NCBI GenBank assembly: GCA_012861695.1
Contig: JAAOOA010000467.1
Span: 1 to 64,000 of the forward strand
Length of the DNA: 64,000 nucleotides
Reading direction: 5' to 3'
Origin: Trematomus loennbergii
Lineage: Eukaryota; Chordata; Actinopteri; Perciformes; Nototheniidae
Below the pieces are notes generated by a model, which worked only from the letters and a program-made list of their open reading frames with translations, made no database searches and was not told the DNA's origin. Shown in pieces: positions 43,301 through 51,498 of this stretch. Position 1 is the first letter of the stretch. Every line of letters starts with the position of its first letter. The translations under genes and the position numbers were made by a program.

Positions 43301-46106
43301 GTAAACACATCCCCCTGGTTGAGGACTGAAACGGCATTGCCGCAAAGTTGAGCGGCTGTGGAAAACCACCAATCTCCAGGTACACCGTCTCCATCTGAAG
43401 GACCTTTACTGTGATTACAACAATTTGGTCAAAAATGCCCGGGCTACCTATTTTCTAACCTCATCTCCTCTAGTAAGCACAACCCCAGAGTACTATTTAA
43501 AACCATAAATACGTTTGTAAACCCGTCCACCCCCTCAGTTCCTATTTATTCAAACGACGACTGCGACCGTTTTCTCACCTTTTTTATAAACAAGGTAGCT
43601 GATGTGAGGTCGAGCATCACCCCCTCCCACTCCCCCCTCTCTATCTGTCCAGTGAGGCAGGCCACGCTGAGTAAGTTCTCCTGCATCACCATAGCCGACC
43701 TGACCGCTGTAGTGAGCGCTATGAAATCCTCCTCAAGCCCTCTGGATGCTTTAACGTCCATGCTAACAGAAGTTTTTTCATGTGTCGCTCCACCCCTGCT
43801 CCACATTATAAACATCTCCATTGTCTCCGGCTCCTTCTCAAAAAACCCAATCTAGATCCCTCCCCTCCCGAATAATTACAGGCCCATCTCAAAGCTCCCA
43901 TTTTGCTTCATTAGCCCATTTGAGGGTGTCTCGTATCACTGCTACGCAGATGATATCCAGATATACTTCTCTTTCAAACCCGTCAAAATGGAAAATGTAA
44001 ACACCCTCATCACATGTCTGTCTGCCATTGAGGAGTGGATGTCAAGCAACTTCCTACAGCTCAATGCATCAGAAACGGAAGTCTTGATCTTAGCGGCTGA
44101 TAACATCGCCTCTAAGGTAGCAGCCACCTGGGTTCTTTCAGTGGTAACGTTAGGGCAAACATCAAAAACCTTGGTGTAACTTTCGGTCAGTCTATGCTAC
44201 TAGACAAACACATCAAACTTCTGACCCGTACCTGTTTTTTCCATCTCAGGAACATTGCCAAACTCAGGGGCTTTCTATCCAACGCAGAACTGGAGATGGC
44301 TATCCATGCCTTTATTTAATCCCGGCTTGATTACTGTAATGCTCTGTTCTCATGCCTCAACCAAACATCAATAAACCGGTTACAACAGGTCCAACATGCT
44401 GCAGCCAGATTGCTCACTCGCTCCAAAACAACATGCCACATCACTCTGATCCTTTCTGCCCTGTCCTGGCTCCCTGTCCTGGCTCCCTGTCCTGGCTCCC
44501 TGTCCATCTCAGAACCCAATTAAGGTCCTAGTTTTCACATATAGAGCTGTCCATGGCCAAGCCCCAGCCTACATTCACGACCTGATCCACCCTCACAGGA
44601 CAACCCGGGCCCTGAGGTCCTCTGAGCAAGGCCTCCTAAGGGTGCCCCGAACCAGGCTAAAGACCAAGGGTGACCGTGCCTTTGAGGTGGTGGCCCCAAG
44701 GCTCTGGGACAAACTCCCCCAGAAACTAAGAGCCTCTGCCTTAATAGAGATGTTTAAGGGGCAGTTCAAGACCCCCCTCTTCCGACAGGCCTTTGGGTCG
44801 TCGGAGGAGGTGAGTTAGTAGCTGTCTTTCATTGGTGTTTTATCGTATGTTTTATCCTATGTATTACCTGCTGTTGTTTAATGCCTTTTATTCTACATTT
44901 TATACTTGTACTGTGAATTGTGTCCTGTGTACTGTAAAGCAATTTGTACATTCGTGTTGAGAAGGGTGCTATATAAATAAAGTTTTACTTACACCTCTGA
45001 CGCACGAACTTGCACACCCCGGATGTGACAAACCACGTGACAAAAGGGGTAGTGGTGTCTAATGGATAGTGAGGTGGGCAGAAGATCGGAAGGTTGTGAG
45101 TTCAAATCCCCTGGAACATCACCACTAGTGTGCCCTTGAGTAAGGCACTTAGTCCTTAGTTACTCCAGGGAGAATGTCCCTGTAATCGGTCATTGTAAGT
45201 CGCTTTGGATAAAAGCGTCAGCTAAATGTGATGTAATGTAATGTGATGTAAAAAAGAAGATCTAAGAAGACTAAAGAACCTTGGAAAATCAGTTCTTCTT
45301 GCTAGAAGACTAAACTACCTGGCCTACGCTACTATCTATTATTTTTGTGTGGTGTGTTATAACTTGTACAACTTTTAATAAAACTACCTGTTCACACTTG
45401 TGAAAGGTAACTAAGATCCGCATAGGCCTCTGGTTATTTACAGAGGAAACGTAACCCGTCCCCACATAGCTTGAGTCCTGAGTCCAGCTTGATTCCAGTG
45501 TCCTGTCTCCTTGATTGAGGGTCCATCCCTGACTGAACACTGCAGTCTCCAGAGATAACAGCTGGTAAGTAGCACCTGAAATATGGCAGCAGTGCTTTAC
45601 GGGTATTACATCCCAAAGGTTTCAGAGGTGTGTTTATTAACAGGTCTGTGACTAAAGTCTGAAGGGATAAACTAACAGGAAAATATAAAATGGATGAATG
45701 GAGGTAGTATAGAAAGAAGGGAGTTTATCGGTACCTCGTGGTGGTGTGTGAGGAGGACACACCTTTTATGAGTAAAAACCGTATCAATCCACAATACTAA
45801 GACGGACGTAATTTTAATGCATGACGTATTCTGACTTTTTATGCGACTTGCAAATGACTTGCTTTACTTTAGCAATACAACACTTGTGCCTCATATAATG
45901 CCATATAAAAACCTCTTATTAACTTTGCTATGACATTCTATACGTTTTAATCTAATATCATATGTGCGTGTGTTTCTCCTGCAGGAGTGGAGTTCGTCCG
46001 GCCGGTCGTGGGTTATTTCTGTAACTTGTGTCAGCTGATCTACGCTGATGAAGACGAGGCTAAAGTGAAGCATTGCAGCAGCCTGGAGCACTACAGGAAG
46101 TACCAG
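20104..46106 (+). CDS. matrin-3-like RNA-binding nuclear protein (matr3l), 13 exons seen
   Basis: Relative of matrin 3, a nuclear-matrix protein that binds RNA and DNA and affects splicing. Domain order: a Ser-rich N-terminus with the conserved LNSFGLEPAELALLAELPED and LPQVLKQIKRKR region; a species-specific repeat of GPSDFGKxG and SxDYN units; a matrin-type zinc finger (LCDITVMSEK and VWIKHINGPHH); a linker; RRM1 (VVCVKFPAQSVDE, FGKIVMF, AFVELGSADQARDLV); RRM2 (RVVSFCPAPSGE, FGEPILTLF, AYVEMKDTPEAQKLV); an RS/SR-repeat domain; acidic exons (ESDLEGMEMIGEDGESLEEE); and the C-terminal zinc finger (GYFCNLCQLIYADEDEAKVK, HCSSLEHYRKYQ). Intron 2 is about 13.8 kb and mostly repeats. I could not find the last exon after 46106, and the phase suggests one more exon between 40938 and 45984. 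Several frames are broken by single-base indels. Orthology to matr3l1-type genes is an inference from domain order. Confidence 0.85.
21876..21938 (+). CDS. matr3l exon 2: second half of matrin-type zinc finger
   Basis: Encodes VWIKHINGPHH followed by a Leu/Gln-rich stretch. Acceptor TTCCAG, donor GTAAGT. The sequence CATGGCAGACGG could be one base too long, because deleting a G restores ADGQLSLLQQ. Confidence 0.75.
21986..24868 (-). mobile_element. 2.8-kb element B, copy 2 (inverted relative to 13498-16344)
   Basis: Reverse complement of copy 1 over nearly its whole length, lying in matr3l intron 2. It begins with ATATATAAATGGACGTAGG and the TGACGTCA-containing block. Sequence downstream to about 25313 is absent from copy 1 (TTGGCGTCCCGGCTCTTCCC near 25272) and may be the rest of the element, lost from copy 1. 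Confidence 0.75.
25314..34460. repeat. 9.1-kb AACT/ACCT satellite with higher-order repeats
   Basis: Built from words such as AACTACCTAACTAACTCATT and ATCTAACTAATTCATT, i.e. degenerate tetranucleotides organised in units of about 20 bp. Rare variants mark a larger period: CCTTAGAAACTCATTAACTA occurs near 25677, 27468, 30480 and 32057, always in the same local context. A SINE interrupts it at 33994-34184. It occupies most of matr3l intron 2. Scattered single-base deletions occur throughout. Confidence 0.95.
33994..34184 (+). mobile_element. tRNA-derived SINE inside the satellite
   Basis: The head has TGGTGCAGTGG (A-box-like) and GGTTCAAACCCC (B-box). The body has GTCGTTGTGTCCCTGAGACA and the tail GTAAGTCGCTTTGGATAAAAG ends in (TGTAA)n. 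It is the best-preserved copy of this family in the window. Confidence 0.88.
34459..34515 (+). mobile_element. SINE tail fragment
   Basis: TGTGGGGATTGTCCACAGTAC followed by GTCTAACAAATGACATGTAATGTAATG, the truncated 3' part of the same SINE family within satellite sequence. Confidence 0.6.
34546..35205 (-). mobile_element. hAT fragments: CAGTGCTTCTCAACTGG end plus family A copy 3
   Basis: Starts with CAGTGCTTCTCAACTGGTGG and GTCGCGACCC, a common hAT terminus. From about 34630 it is the reverse complement of family A (TCTGGCCAATCAGAATC, ATCTCCTGGGGGAGAATCCC and GGGTTTTCAGCATG match 51499-52456). It is diverged and has no clear right end. Confidence 0.65.
35405..35572 (+). mobile_element. LINE tail, (ATT)n run and SINE tail
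   Basis: GTAATGTAAAGCACTTTGAGCATTTGGAAAAGCG followed by (ATT)n (35473-35527) is a LINE 3' end. AAAGTCGCTTTGGGTAAAAA immediately after it is a SINE tail. Confidence 0.6.
35596..35645. repeat. (TA)n/(TG)n microsatellite
   Basis: TATATATATGTGTGTGTGTA followed by a TA run, just upstream of a matr3l exon. Confidence 0.9.
35747..35823 (+). CDS. matr3l exon: polar linker
   Basis: Encodes ADSQSEKKNDEAKPARQQAA and NQKSS. It lies between acceptor TTTCAG and donor GTAAAA, in phase with exon 2 and with the next exon. Confidence 0.65.
35907..35938 (+). CDS. matr3l micro-exon: basic linker
   Basis: A 32-nt exon encoding SQPKKALQKK. Junctions are CGACAG and GTAAAG. It leads directly into RRM1. Confidence 0.65.
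36013..36126 (+). CDS. matr3l exon: RRM1, first half
   Basis: An intact 114-nt exon encoding VSEKCKVVCVKFPAQSVDEA, YLKKLTEPFGKIVMFPSL. It corresponds to RNP2 and the first helix of RRM1. Confidence 0.88.
36440..36610. repeat. dispersed repeat shared with an arap3 intron
   Basis: Matches 6450-6605 (GAGGACAGATCTGTCC, TGATCCTGGAAATGTCAGAA, ATTGTCCCCATAGACCATAA). It lies in the intron inside RRM1. Confidence 0.7.
36790..36915 (+). CDS. matr3l exon: RRM1, second half
   Basis: An intact 126-nt exon with the RNP1-like AFVELGSADQARDLVKYHEN, then FPLTVNGAAIEFKLSNTFSF. Acceptor GAATCAG, donor GTATAT. Confidence 0.9.
36916..37032. repeat. short tandem repeat and (TA)n
   Basis: Four copies of GATTCATCCAATCAGACGCTGA start right after an exon donor and are followed by a short TA run. 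This creates a reading-through open frame with no protein meaning. Confidence 0.9.
37142..37258 (+). CDS. matr3l exon: RRM2, first half
   Basis: An intact 117-nt exon encoding SSRVVSFCPAPSGEDSQSDL, LTIVKRFGEPILTLFLPSK. A C-run polypyrimidine tract precedes it. Confidence 0.88.
37290..37880. repeat. dispersed MITE-like repeat copies
   Basis: At least three partial copies of GAGATGTCCCGCCCCTTA, ACAATGTGTTGGAGCG and GTGATGTCAC. They are the same family as 4735-4960 and 40645-40820. Confidence 0.7.
37977..38100 (+). CDS. matr3l exon: RRM2, second half
   Basis: An intact 124-nt exon encoding AYVEMKDTPEAQKLVDFYSS, RALKINNNSITVSFSESSRP. Junctions TTCCCAG and GTGAGT. Confidence 0.9.
38195..39103 (+). 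CDS. matr3l exon: RS/SR-repeat domain
   Basis: A 909-nt exon encoding basic Arg/Ser repeats. A unit of about 28 codons (TRSRSRERAIKEENTRSRSR, SRDKTTR) recurs five times or more, followed by a KTEKTEKTEK run. The RS frame breaks at about 38590 (EKVWL-stop in one frame, continuing in another). The exon start is also one base out of phase with the previous exon. RS repeats are typical of splicing-associated proteins. Mammalian matrin 3 lacks such a long RS block, so this looks lineage-specific. Confidence 0.8.
39400..40110. repeat. 27-bp minisatellite (GATAAGTCGATAACGTAAATATCGTAC)
   Basis: A degenerate tandem array with CGTACG-containing units in a matr3l intron. Copies vary between GTCGATAACGTAAATATTGT and related words. 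Confidence 0.85.
40290..40359 (+). CDS. matr3l exon: acidic
   Basis: Encodes DSDPVTDMKPAAEEEEEE and a further Glu run. Acceptor CTCCTCAG, donor GTGAGT overlapping the GAG repeat. Confidence 0.7.
40431..40567 (+). CDS. matr3l exon: acidic
   Basis: Encodes SSAEESDLEGMEMIGEDGES, LEEEDEEEEEEEEHRPAERT. It is comparable to the acidic segment before the last zinc finger of matrin 3. Confidence 0.78.
40645..40820. repeat. dispersed MITE-like repeat
   Basis: TAGAGATGTCCCGCCCCTTT, AATGTGTTGGAGCGCTAGCC and CATGCACTAACAGCTACAG. Another copy of the 4735-4960 family in a matr3l intron. Confidence 0.7.
40855..40937 (+). CDS. matr3l exon: acidic repeat
   Basis: Encodes GQKEEVKDGEEVPIKEEEEE, VPIRQQEE. It contains a small internal duplication (GAGGAGGTGCCTATAA) and keeps phase with the previous exon. 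Confidence 0.7.
41304..42302 (+). CDS. unrecognised 332-codon ORF in a matr3l intron
   Basis: The longest clean ORF in the window (in-frame ATG at 41307). The first 150 residues are basic and Pro/Gln/Arg-rich. The second half looks folded, with several Trp and Cys: VPPGWVIATWGGDYFICPKE, RCPSYGKWLDNEEPPV, ENEDCDDWHPIDQTKG and GYRKCCIRYFSNPNNW. A one-base shift near 42290 would extend it by about 65 codons (HLTYIWKYNENRHR, SLQVTCFKTNSNSSYFA, VETCIC) to a TAA at about 42501. A second overlapping frame (41437-41763, 108 codons) is also open. The codon pattern differs from the neighbouring matr3l exons. It could be a gene of a mobile element or retrovirus-like element, or a nested gene. I do not recognise the family. 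Confidence 0.5.
   Translation: MMEGLNIGSDQTQWNQQKRVFQCEFSPRSPEGEAERAPSARYTKHDRPDHGANIVLSPRNGSPPLLSQVITLAQSPSQRPTDERKKGRGAKIFLYPQKETRKHQGRIKSPRQGEPPSKRIQVKLEHTVPQRRGDPGTKALLPETIQEAAAQQLEHVEQPPHEDEEKVKKPLTFKITDKTKNKCDPADARRCASWAGEYIAGEPVGISHNVPPGWVIATWGGDYFICPKERCPSYGKWLDNEEPPVHIQDASKPLMTIVSEENDFQSQHNLFVLPENEDCDDWHPIDQTKGRAVLYTRSPIGGYRKCCIRYFSNPNNWDTLRDSAMGKEVSTI
42880..44995 (+). mobile_element. L2-clade LINE remnant
   Basis: Degenerate non-LTR retrotransposon on the plus strand. Pieces in order: the end of an endonuclease domain (42920-43351; FNFCQHVSGPTHNKGNTLDL, ELSVSDHKAVLF); the linker and start of reverse transcriptase (SPLDALTSMLTEVF, NNYRPISKLPF); a jump to the catalytic YADD box (43943-43954); the C-terminal part (SRLDYCNALFS, RLQQVQHAAARLL, SWLPV); and the 3' tail GTGCTATATAAATAAAGTTT. 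Stops, frameshifts and an internal deletion of the core RT show it is dead. A 15-bp unit CTGTCCTGGCTCCCTG is repeated three times at 44460-44505. Confidence 0.88.
45050..45245 (+). mobile_element. tRNA-derived SINE
   Basis: The head has GTGGTGTCTAATGGATAG (A-box position) and GGTTGTGAGTTCAAATCCC (B-box). The tail is CATTGTAAGTCGCTTTGGATAAAAGCGTCAGCTAAATG followed by (TGTAA)n. It lies just behind the LINE tail, which belongs to the type thought to mobilise such SINEs. Confidence 0.85.
45985..46106 (+). CDS. matr3l exon: C-terminal matrin-type zinc finger
   Basis: Encodes GVEFVRPVVGYFCNLCQLIY, ADEDEAKVKHCSSLEHYRKY. The finger has CNLC and HCSSLEHY (C-x2-C ... H-x5-H) as in matrin 3. Junctions CCTGCAG and GTCACA. 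The start phase does not match the exon ending at 40937, which implies an unseen exon between them. Confidence 0.88.
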
Positions 46107-46475
46107 GTCACATATAAATATTACATTCAACCTTCCTGTCGTCCTCGAGTCAAATCTGACCGTCAACGAAGGGTTCTATGTCGGGTAAAGGTTACTTTAT
46201 GTTAGAGACAGAACAATAAGATGTTGGCTTGTTTATCGTGTTTTTACTAGAGAAAGGAATCATTGTCTCATTAAGTTTGGGTTTATTCAAATGTACAGCA
46301 TCTGGGGTCAATTCTGTAAAATCGATCCTTAACTCAGAAATGAGGTTTGAATTGGTGTAAATTAGGTCCATTGTGAGTGACCATACATTTAAAAATAAGA
46401 GTCAATTCTTTGGTAATAAATAGAGGTGGAAGAAGTACTCAGATCTGGTACTTGAGTAAAAGTAGAAGTAGTATT

Positions 46476-46881
46476 TGTAAGGGAAACTTCTGTAGCAATG
46501 GAGAGTCAGGACTCAGAGAGACACGAGGAGAGTTGGAGCTTTGATGTCAAACACTGATGGGTTTATTGGAGCTTCGGCCCGGAGGATTCACGTCACAATT
46601 CACACAGTCAGAGGTTCTGACTTCACGGTAGAGTTGCCACATCAATTCTGAAGAACTCTACCCCAGACCCGTGTATTTAGCTAGTTCAGAGAGAATAATC
46701 AACATTGTGCATAACAAGATAGAATCATAACACCTCTATCAGCTGACGCCAAACAGGCAGGAAGAGGAGACAGAACACTGAGAGCACAGCAGCCAAGGCT
46801 ACAGGTGCCTGTGCTCAGTCAGGACAGAACTGATCAACTGGGTCAAAGTTATGCGCCTTGGAAAATATTTCCCCAACAGCT
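46476..46881 (-). mobile_element. retroviral-type LTR (minus strand), 406 bp
   Basis: On the minus strand it begins TGTTGGGGAAATATT, directly after a purine tract AAAAGAGAGGAGC (46882-46894), and ends AAGTTTCCCTTACA. The termini are imperfect inverted repeats. AATAAA (TTTATT on the plus strand near 46561) lies in the last quarter, as expected of an LTR. The purine tract marks it as a 3' LTR. No gag, pol or env frame is recognisable on the internal side and no partner LTR was found. Confidence 0.6.
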
Positions 46882-47389
46882 CCTCTCTTTTGATCAATTT
46901 TGATAATCTAAAAACCTTAGTCTAATAATATTTTGGTTCAATACTTAAATCAATGGGAATCTTCAGATTTGAGTGTGGACTTACACAACATCAATTACAT
47001 CAATAACAATCACATTAAGAACAACATGATAAGATTGAAACATTCAATCACAATGATTGAGACAGCCAATCAGAATAGAGAAATCATCTCTCGTCAGTGT
47101 TTGGAGCATCTTTTGTCAAAAGCATAATAATGAACACATATAAAACACAGGTGCACAATAGCAAAATATTTGTTTTAAATTTAACATCTTTTATCATTTA
47201 ACCATTAGTTCATCTCATTTATCAAACTATAAAATTAAAACCAGCTTGCAGCTTAAAGATTTACTTCAAGGCAATCACTAGTCAAAAGCATTTAAAACTT
47301 AGGATCATAAGAGATCCAGTTAAGGTATAAAAATCACAGCTAAGGTATAACATTCACAGTTAAGGTATAACATTCACAGTTAAAGGGGG
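46882..47389. other. AT-rich remnant adjoining the LTR
   Basis: No coding signal. A 20-bp unit GTTAAGGTATAACATTCACA is repeated about three times at 47330-47390 and resumes at 47870. Confidence 0.5.
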
Positions 47390-47393
47390 ACCT

Positions 47394-47870
47394 ATCATGC
47401 AAAATGCACTTTTGTACGTCTTTCTACATGAATATGTGTCCCCGGTGTTCCAGGGAACTCACCAAGTGTCAGAAAACACAACCCTCTCTATTTTCCTCCA
47501 TACCCAAATCTCTAAAAAAGGGGCTGCAACGGATCTGATAAAAACTGATCCAGATTTGAACACTGTCCTGACGTCAGGACGGTGGCGCTACGGCTATTGG
47601 GCCAACTCCACCAATCAGGAGGAGACAGCCACGGCCATTGGTGTTCGAAAGCGCTGGAGACGCTGTAGTACATATGCCAGGCCTGTAGGTGGTGCTGTTC
47701 TCACTGAATCAGCCCTTGCAAAAACAGAGCTAAAAAATTTCAATAGAGCGAAATGAGCATGGCTAAAATGCATGATCTGTTTGGTATTTTGAAAAAAAAA
47801 AAGTATAAATATGCCTTATATAGGTATGGTCCTACACTATATTATTCAAATATAGCATGATAGGTCCACT
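47394..47870. mobile_element. 477-bp MITE flanked by TTAA (piggyBac-like)
   Basis: The ends are AGGGGGACCTATCATGC and its near-complement GCATGATAGGTCCACT. TTAA is present on both sides (47390-47393 and 47871-47874), the target duplication of piggyBac-type elements. It has no transposase. The 119-codon open frame inside spans the element edge and is not a gene. Confidence 0.8.
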
Positions 47871-47874
47871 TTAA

Positions 47875-49521
47875 GGTATAACATTCACAGTGGTGATTTG
47901 ATCAATGTGTAATCTGCAAAGTTGCAGTGTCTTCAATTTTTAGGATTACTTTTACGTTGACTTCTTTACACTTTAGTCAAGAGTAAGGCACTTAGTCTTA
48001 GTAAAATCAATACATTCATTTAGTCAAGTACATTGTTCAAAATCTGAAAAGGAAAAGTTAGGCAAATATTCAAAGACTTTTGTAGAAACCTGGAAAGGAA
48101 AGATTAAACATTCTTAAAACTTTAATTCATACATTTGTAAATGCTACAACTGATCTGTACCAAATTAAGTCTATCAATTATTCTTATTAGCCATACTTAC
48201 CTGAACATCTACTGATGGTACGTTGAAAGGGTTCTTCTGTGTTTATCTAATGTTGAATATAGAATATCAATTTCTTTAAATGATACTTCTCTAATTTGAG
48301 GATCAAATATGCTTCATAATTGTTATATGAAATATTATAAATATGTGTTTTGGGCCAAAACTGAAATTAATCAAGTCCTTGAAACATCATTTTAGGTCTG
48401 TCTGTGCATGGGTAATACATTACAGAGTTGTGTTGTTAAGCCTGAGTGCTCGACGATTAAGGATATTAACATTATCTGTGATAATAGTAGAAATACCTTA
48501 TTATTCAATACCTTATAATCTGAGAATATTAATTTATTTATTTTGTTTAGTGCGAAAGTGTAATCTGATCTGACTAAATATATTATCACCACTATTTAAC
48601 ACATGTCTGTTCATTGGAAATATCAAAACAATCATTAATTGTACATCTGTAAACATCTGGTTATTCAATTCAAAGTTCATCTTTGTACGAGAGCTGGAAG
48701 AACATGTCCGTCAGTCTTCCTGACTCGTTCTCCTCCTCCCTTTATGACACCGAGTGTCTGGTGTGTAAAGGCATCCTGATACTTTAGATTAGCACTGAGG
48801 TGCTGGCTCAAACTCTTCTTCATCAGAGCGCCATATTTCAACACCCCCCCTAATTGCTCTGCTTTTGTGTGGCTCATTCAGTGAGCACTGTAGCTGACCC
48901 CCCAGTGAGACGGAGGCTCACCTGCCTGTATTCCTTCTGCTATCTGCTTGAGAGCAACTGCGTATCCTATAGTGATGCATCCAGGTGTGTCCCCGTGATG
49001 GGAGAGGTTAGGAAGACATCTGCTCCAAGAAACATGGAACCTTGTATTATAGAAGCCTGAAGCCCTCGCTCGTCCTGCAGGGTGGTCTGCTAGAGCCCAC
49101 CGAGCAGAAAGGTGAAGAGAAGCATCCTCTCATCTCGAACGACCTGGTGCTTCCTTGCACGTGGCTGGGGGTGCTCTCTGCACCCGGAGAGTGTGACCCT
49201 CTCTCTCTGACCCTTGGCCTTGAGAGCTGTCCTAGTTATCGGCACAACACCTGATAGGGATGTTTTTCTGAGTGAAGACAACTCAAAGTAATGGATTAGC
49301 ACATTATCATTTAATTACAAAATAGGATAGGCCCCTCAGAATTATTTGAGAGCCTTCCTGACACATGCACATTGTTGAGATCTCCATATTAGGATGAATA
49401 CTTAAAACGAAAGTTAATTATAATCAAATATAATCAATCATATTCTTGTATAACCCACAATGAAAATGCTTCATATTTTATGATGTTCTATATTTACAGT
49501 ATGAACAAAACACAAGTGGTT
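47875..49521. other. no gene recognised
   Basis: AT-rich on the left. From 48700 to 49250 it is more GC-rich with short overlapping open frames on both strands, none of which resembles a known protein. It could hold the missing 3' end of matr3l, but I see no convincing exon. Confidence 0.4.
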
Positions 49522-50581
49522 TGTTAAGTTGAGTGTGTAAGGCCTGTAATGGTTTATGGGTGTCACTGATAAGAGAAGAGGCAGTTTCTTCCCTCTCCCC
49601 TCCCAGCAGTACACAGGGAGGGGGGCTCCTGACTTAAGGAGAAATACATTGAGGCCCCAAAAAGGTGGTTATGTTATAGCCGAGAATAATATTTTGCAAG
49701 TCCTGCAGAGTAGGGGTCATGTCCTTTTTACACAAACATGGGAAGGTGTGTCTTATGTCAGAGACATAGAATATGTCTGGTCAAGTCCAGTTCTGTACAT
49801 CAGAGGCCATGCCCAGTTTCCACAAATATGGGTATGGAGGAGGTGTCTTTAGGTTTTTCTATCCTGTCTTTGAGCATAAAGACACTGGCAGATGGGGAGG
49901 AACTTCTTTTTGGAGAGGGAGAGAGAGGGGGGGGGTATCCCCTGGTATACTCTCTCTCTGTAACGCTCTCTCCCTGAGAGCTGGGTTTTTGCTCTCGCTA
50001 AGGTTCTCTCAACTGGGTAACTATTGCTTGAATCTCTGTGAATTGAATGCTGAGTGAATGGATGGATGAACGTTTTTAAACTTAGGAATTCAAACTGATC
50101 ATTCTGAGGAGCAAACCTCTTAAATGTGTCAGGCTATAGGCTGTGAATGTTAGCACCTTCGATCCACGAGGAGATCCCTCTGGGTTCTGTCGGAATTCAA
50201 TCTGAACATTCTGAGGAACTGACCTCTTACATGTGTCAGGCCATAGTGTGTGGATGTTAACCCCGTCGATCTGTGAGGAAATTCCTTTGGATTTTGTCGG
50301 GAGACTTTGATGGGTGAACTATGAATTAAGGTTTTAGATTAGAAAAAACCCCAGCATGATATGTTTAGTATATAATTGTAACGAGAGAAGGTAAAAACCC
50401 TGTATTAGTTTGGACCTATTTTTCTTCAAATAAACTGATCCCACCTTTGGATTGGGACAACTTAAAAGACATCTGCGCTCTCCTCTCCTGCTTCAAAGGT
50501 AAGATTGCACACTGCCACACTCACACTTAGGTAGGGCCACACCTCTTTACTGATATCAAAATCCTTCGGGATCGCTTAACA
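49522..50581 (+). mobile_element. retroviral-type LTR (plus strand), about 1.06 kb
   Basis: Perfect 7-bp inverted ends TGTTAAG and CTTAACA. A tandem pair of about 108-bp repeats (ATTCTGAGGARCWRACCTCTT) lies at 50088-50304, as in an enhancer-bearing U3. AATAAA is at about 50430, followed by a CT-rich region. Immediately downstream GATTTAGGGGGTCGTCTGAA resembles a tRNA-Pro primer-binding site. No gag-pol follows, so this is a 5' LTR with a short leader. Confidence 0.5.
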
Positions 50582-51490
50582 GATTTAGGGGGTCGTCTGA
50601 ATTGAAACAGCAGTTAATTGAACCTGGTTCTTCGGGGAGTTAATAGAGGTGAGATCTTGCTGACGTTGGTGGATCTGAGCCAAGCAGTAAACTTACATAG
50701 ACTCAATAACTTCGGTTAGGTCAATTAGGAGGTCTGAGTAATTTAAGTTCGGAATAAATTATCGGATGACTCCGACTCTTACATTATCATTTGAAGGTTT
50801 GTGTTAGTCATTGAACATGCAAGAATCATATACTCATCCGTCCATAGCAGATACATGTTATTGTTAAAGGTGAGCTAGTCCCTGTGGATATAACCCCTTC
50901 TCAATGATTCTAAATCTTATATTAATTCACCATTTACCGTTTGATAAAATATTAGTTTATCAGAAATACATTGTCTCTTCCATAAAACATAGGTTTGAGA
51001 AATAAATGACCCAATATAAAATCAATTACTCAATATAATTGACTCTTCCCTCCCTTTTCTTGTTACATATGAAATAATAACTTAGGAGTCTATTTAAGCA
51101 TGGTATAGTTTATAATCTATGAATCGAGAAGACTCAGTATCACCTGTGTGCAGCTTACAAAAAACCATTGTGAGAAACATATATTATGCAGGAAATGGAA
51201 ACATTTGTTGAAGAACAAATATCTGAGGAGGAAAAGCTTCATCCTTTAACATCCGAGTTATTACTGAAGGCATAGCAGGAATGATATTGGGTGTCTGAGG
51301 GTGTCATTACTGAGAAATGTCAAACAAAATCAAAACCTTACATTTGAAAACAGGTTTGCATTCCTCCACTTAAGGTGACGTTATCATTGGAAACAATAAA
51401 AGCTAATTGTTTTGATGTAGAATCTATAAATGTAATTGTTAGAGCAGAACAGAATGGTTGTATTGTAGCCTGAGTTTCATGCAGCCTTTA
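50582..51490. other. probable truncated leader of the LTR element
   Basis: No ORF of note and no recognisable domain. The sequence is bounded on the right by the hAT copy at 51499. Confidence 0.35.
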
Positions 51491-51498
51491 GTTTTACT

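Noticed and set aside
47397..47756. 119-codon open frame
   Set aside because: It lies within a TTAA-flanked MITE and does not look like a transposase.
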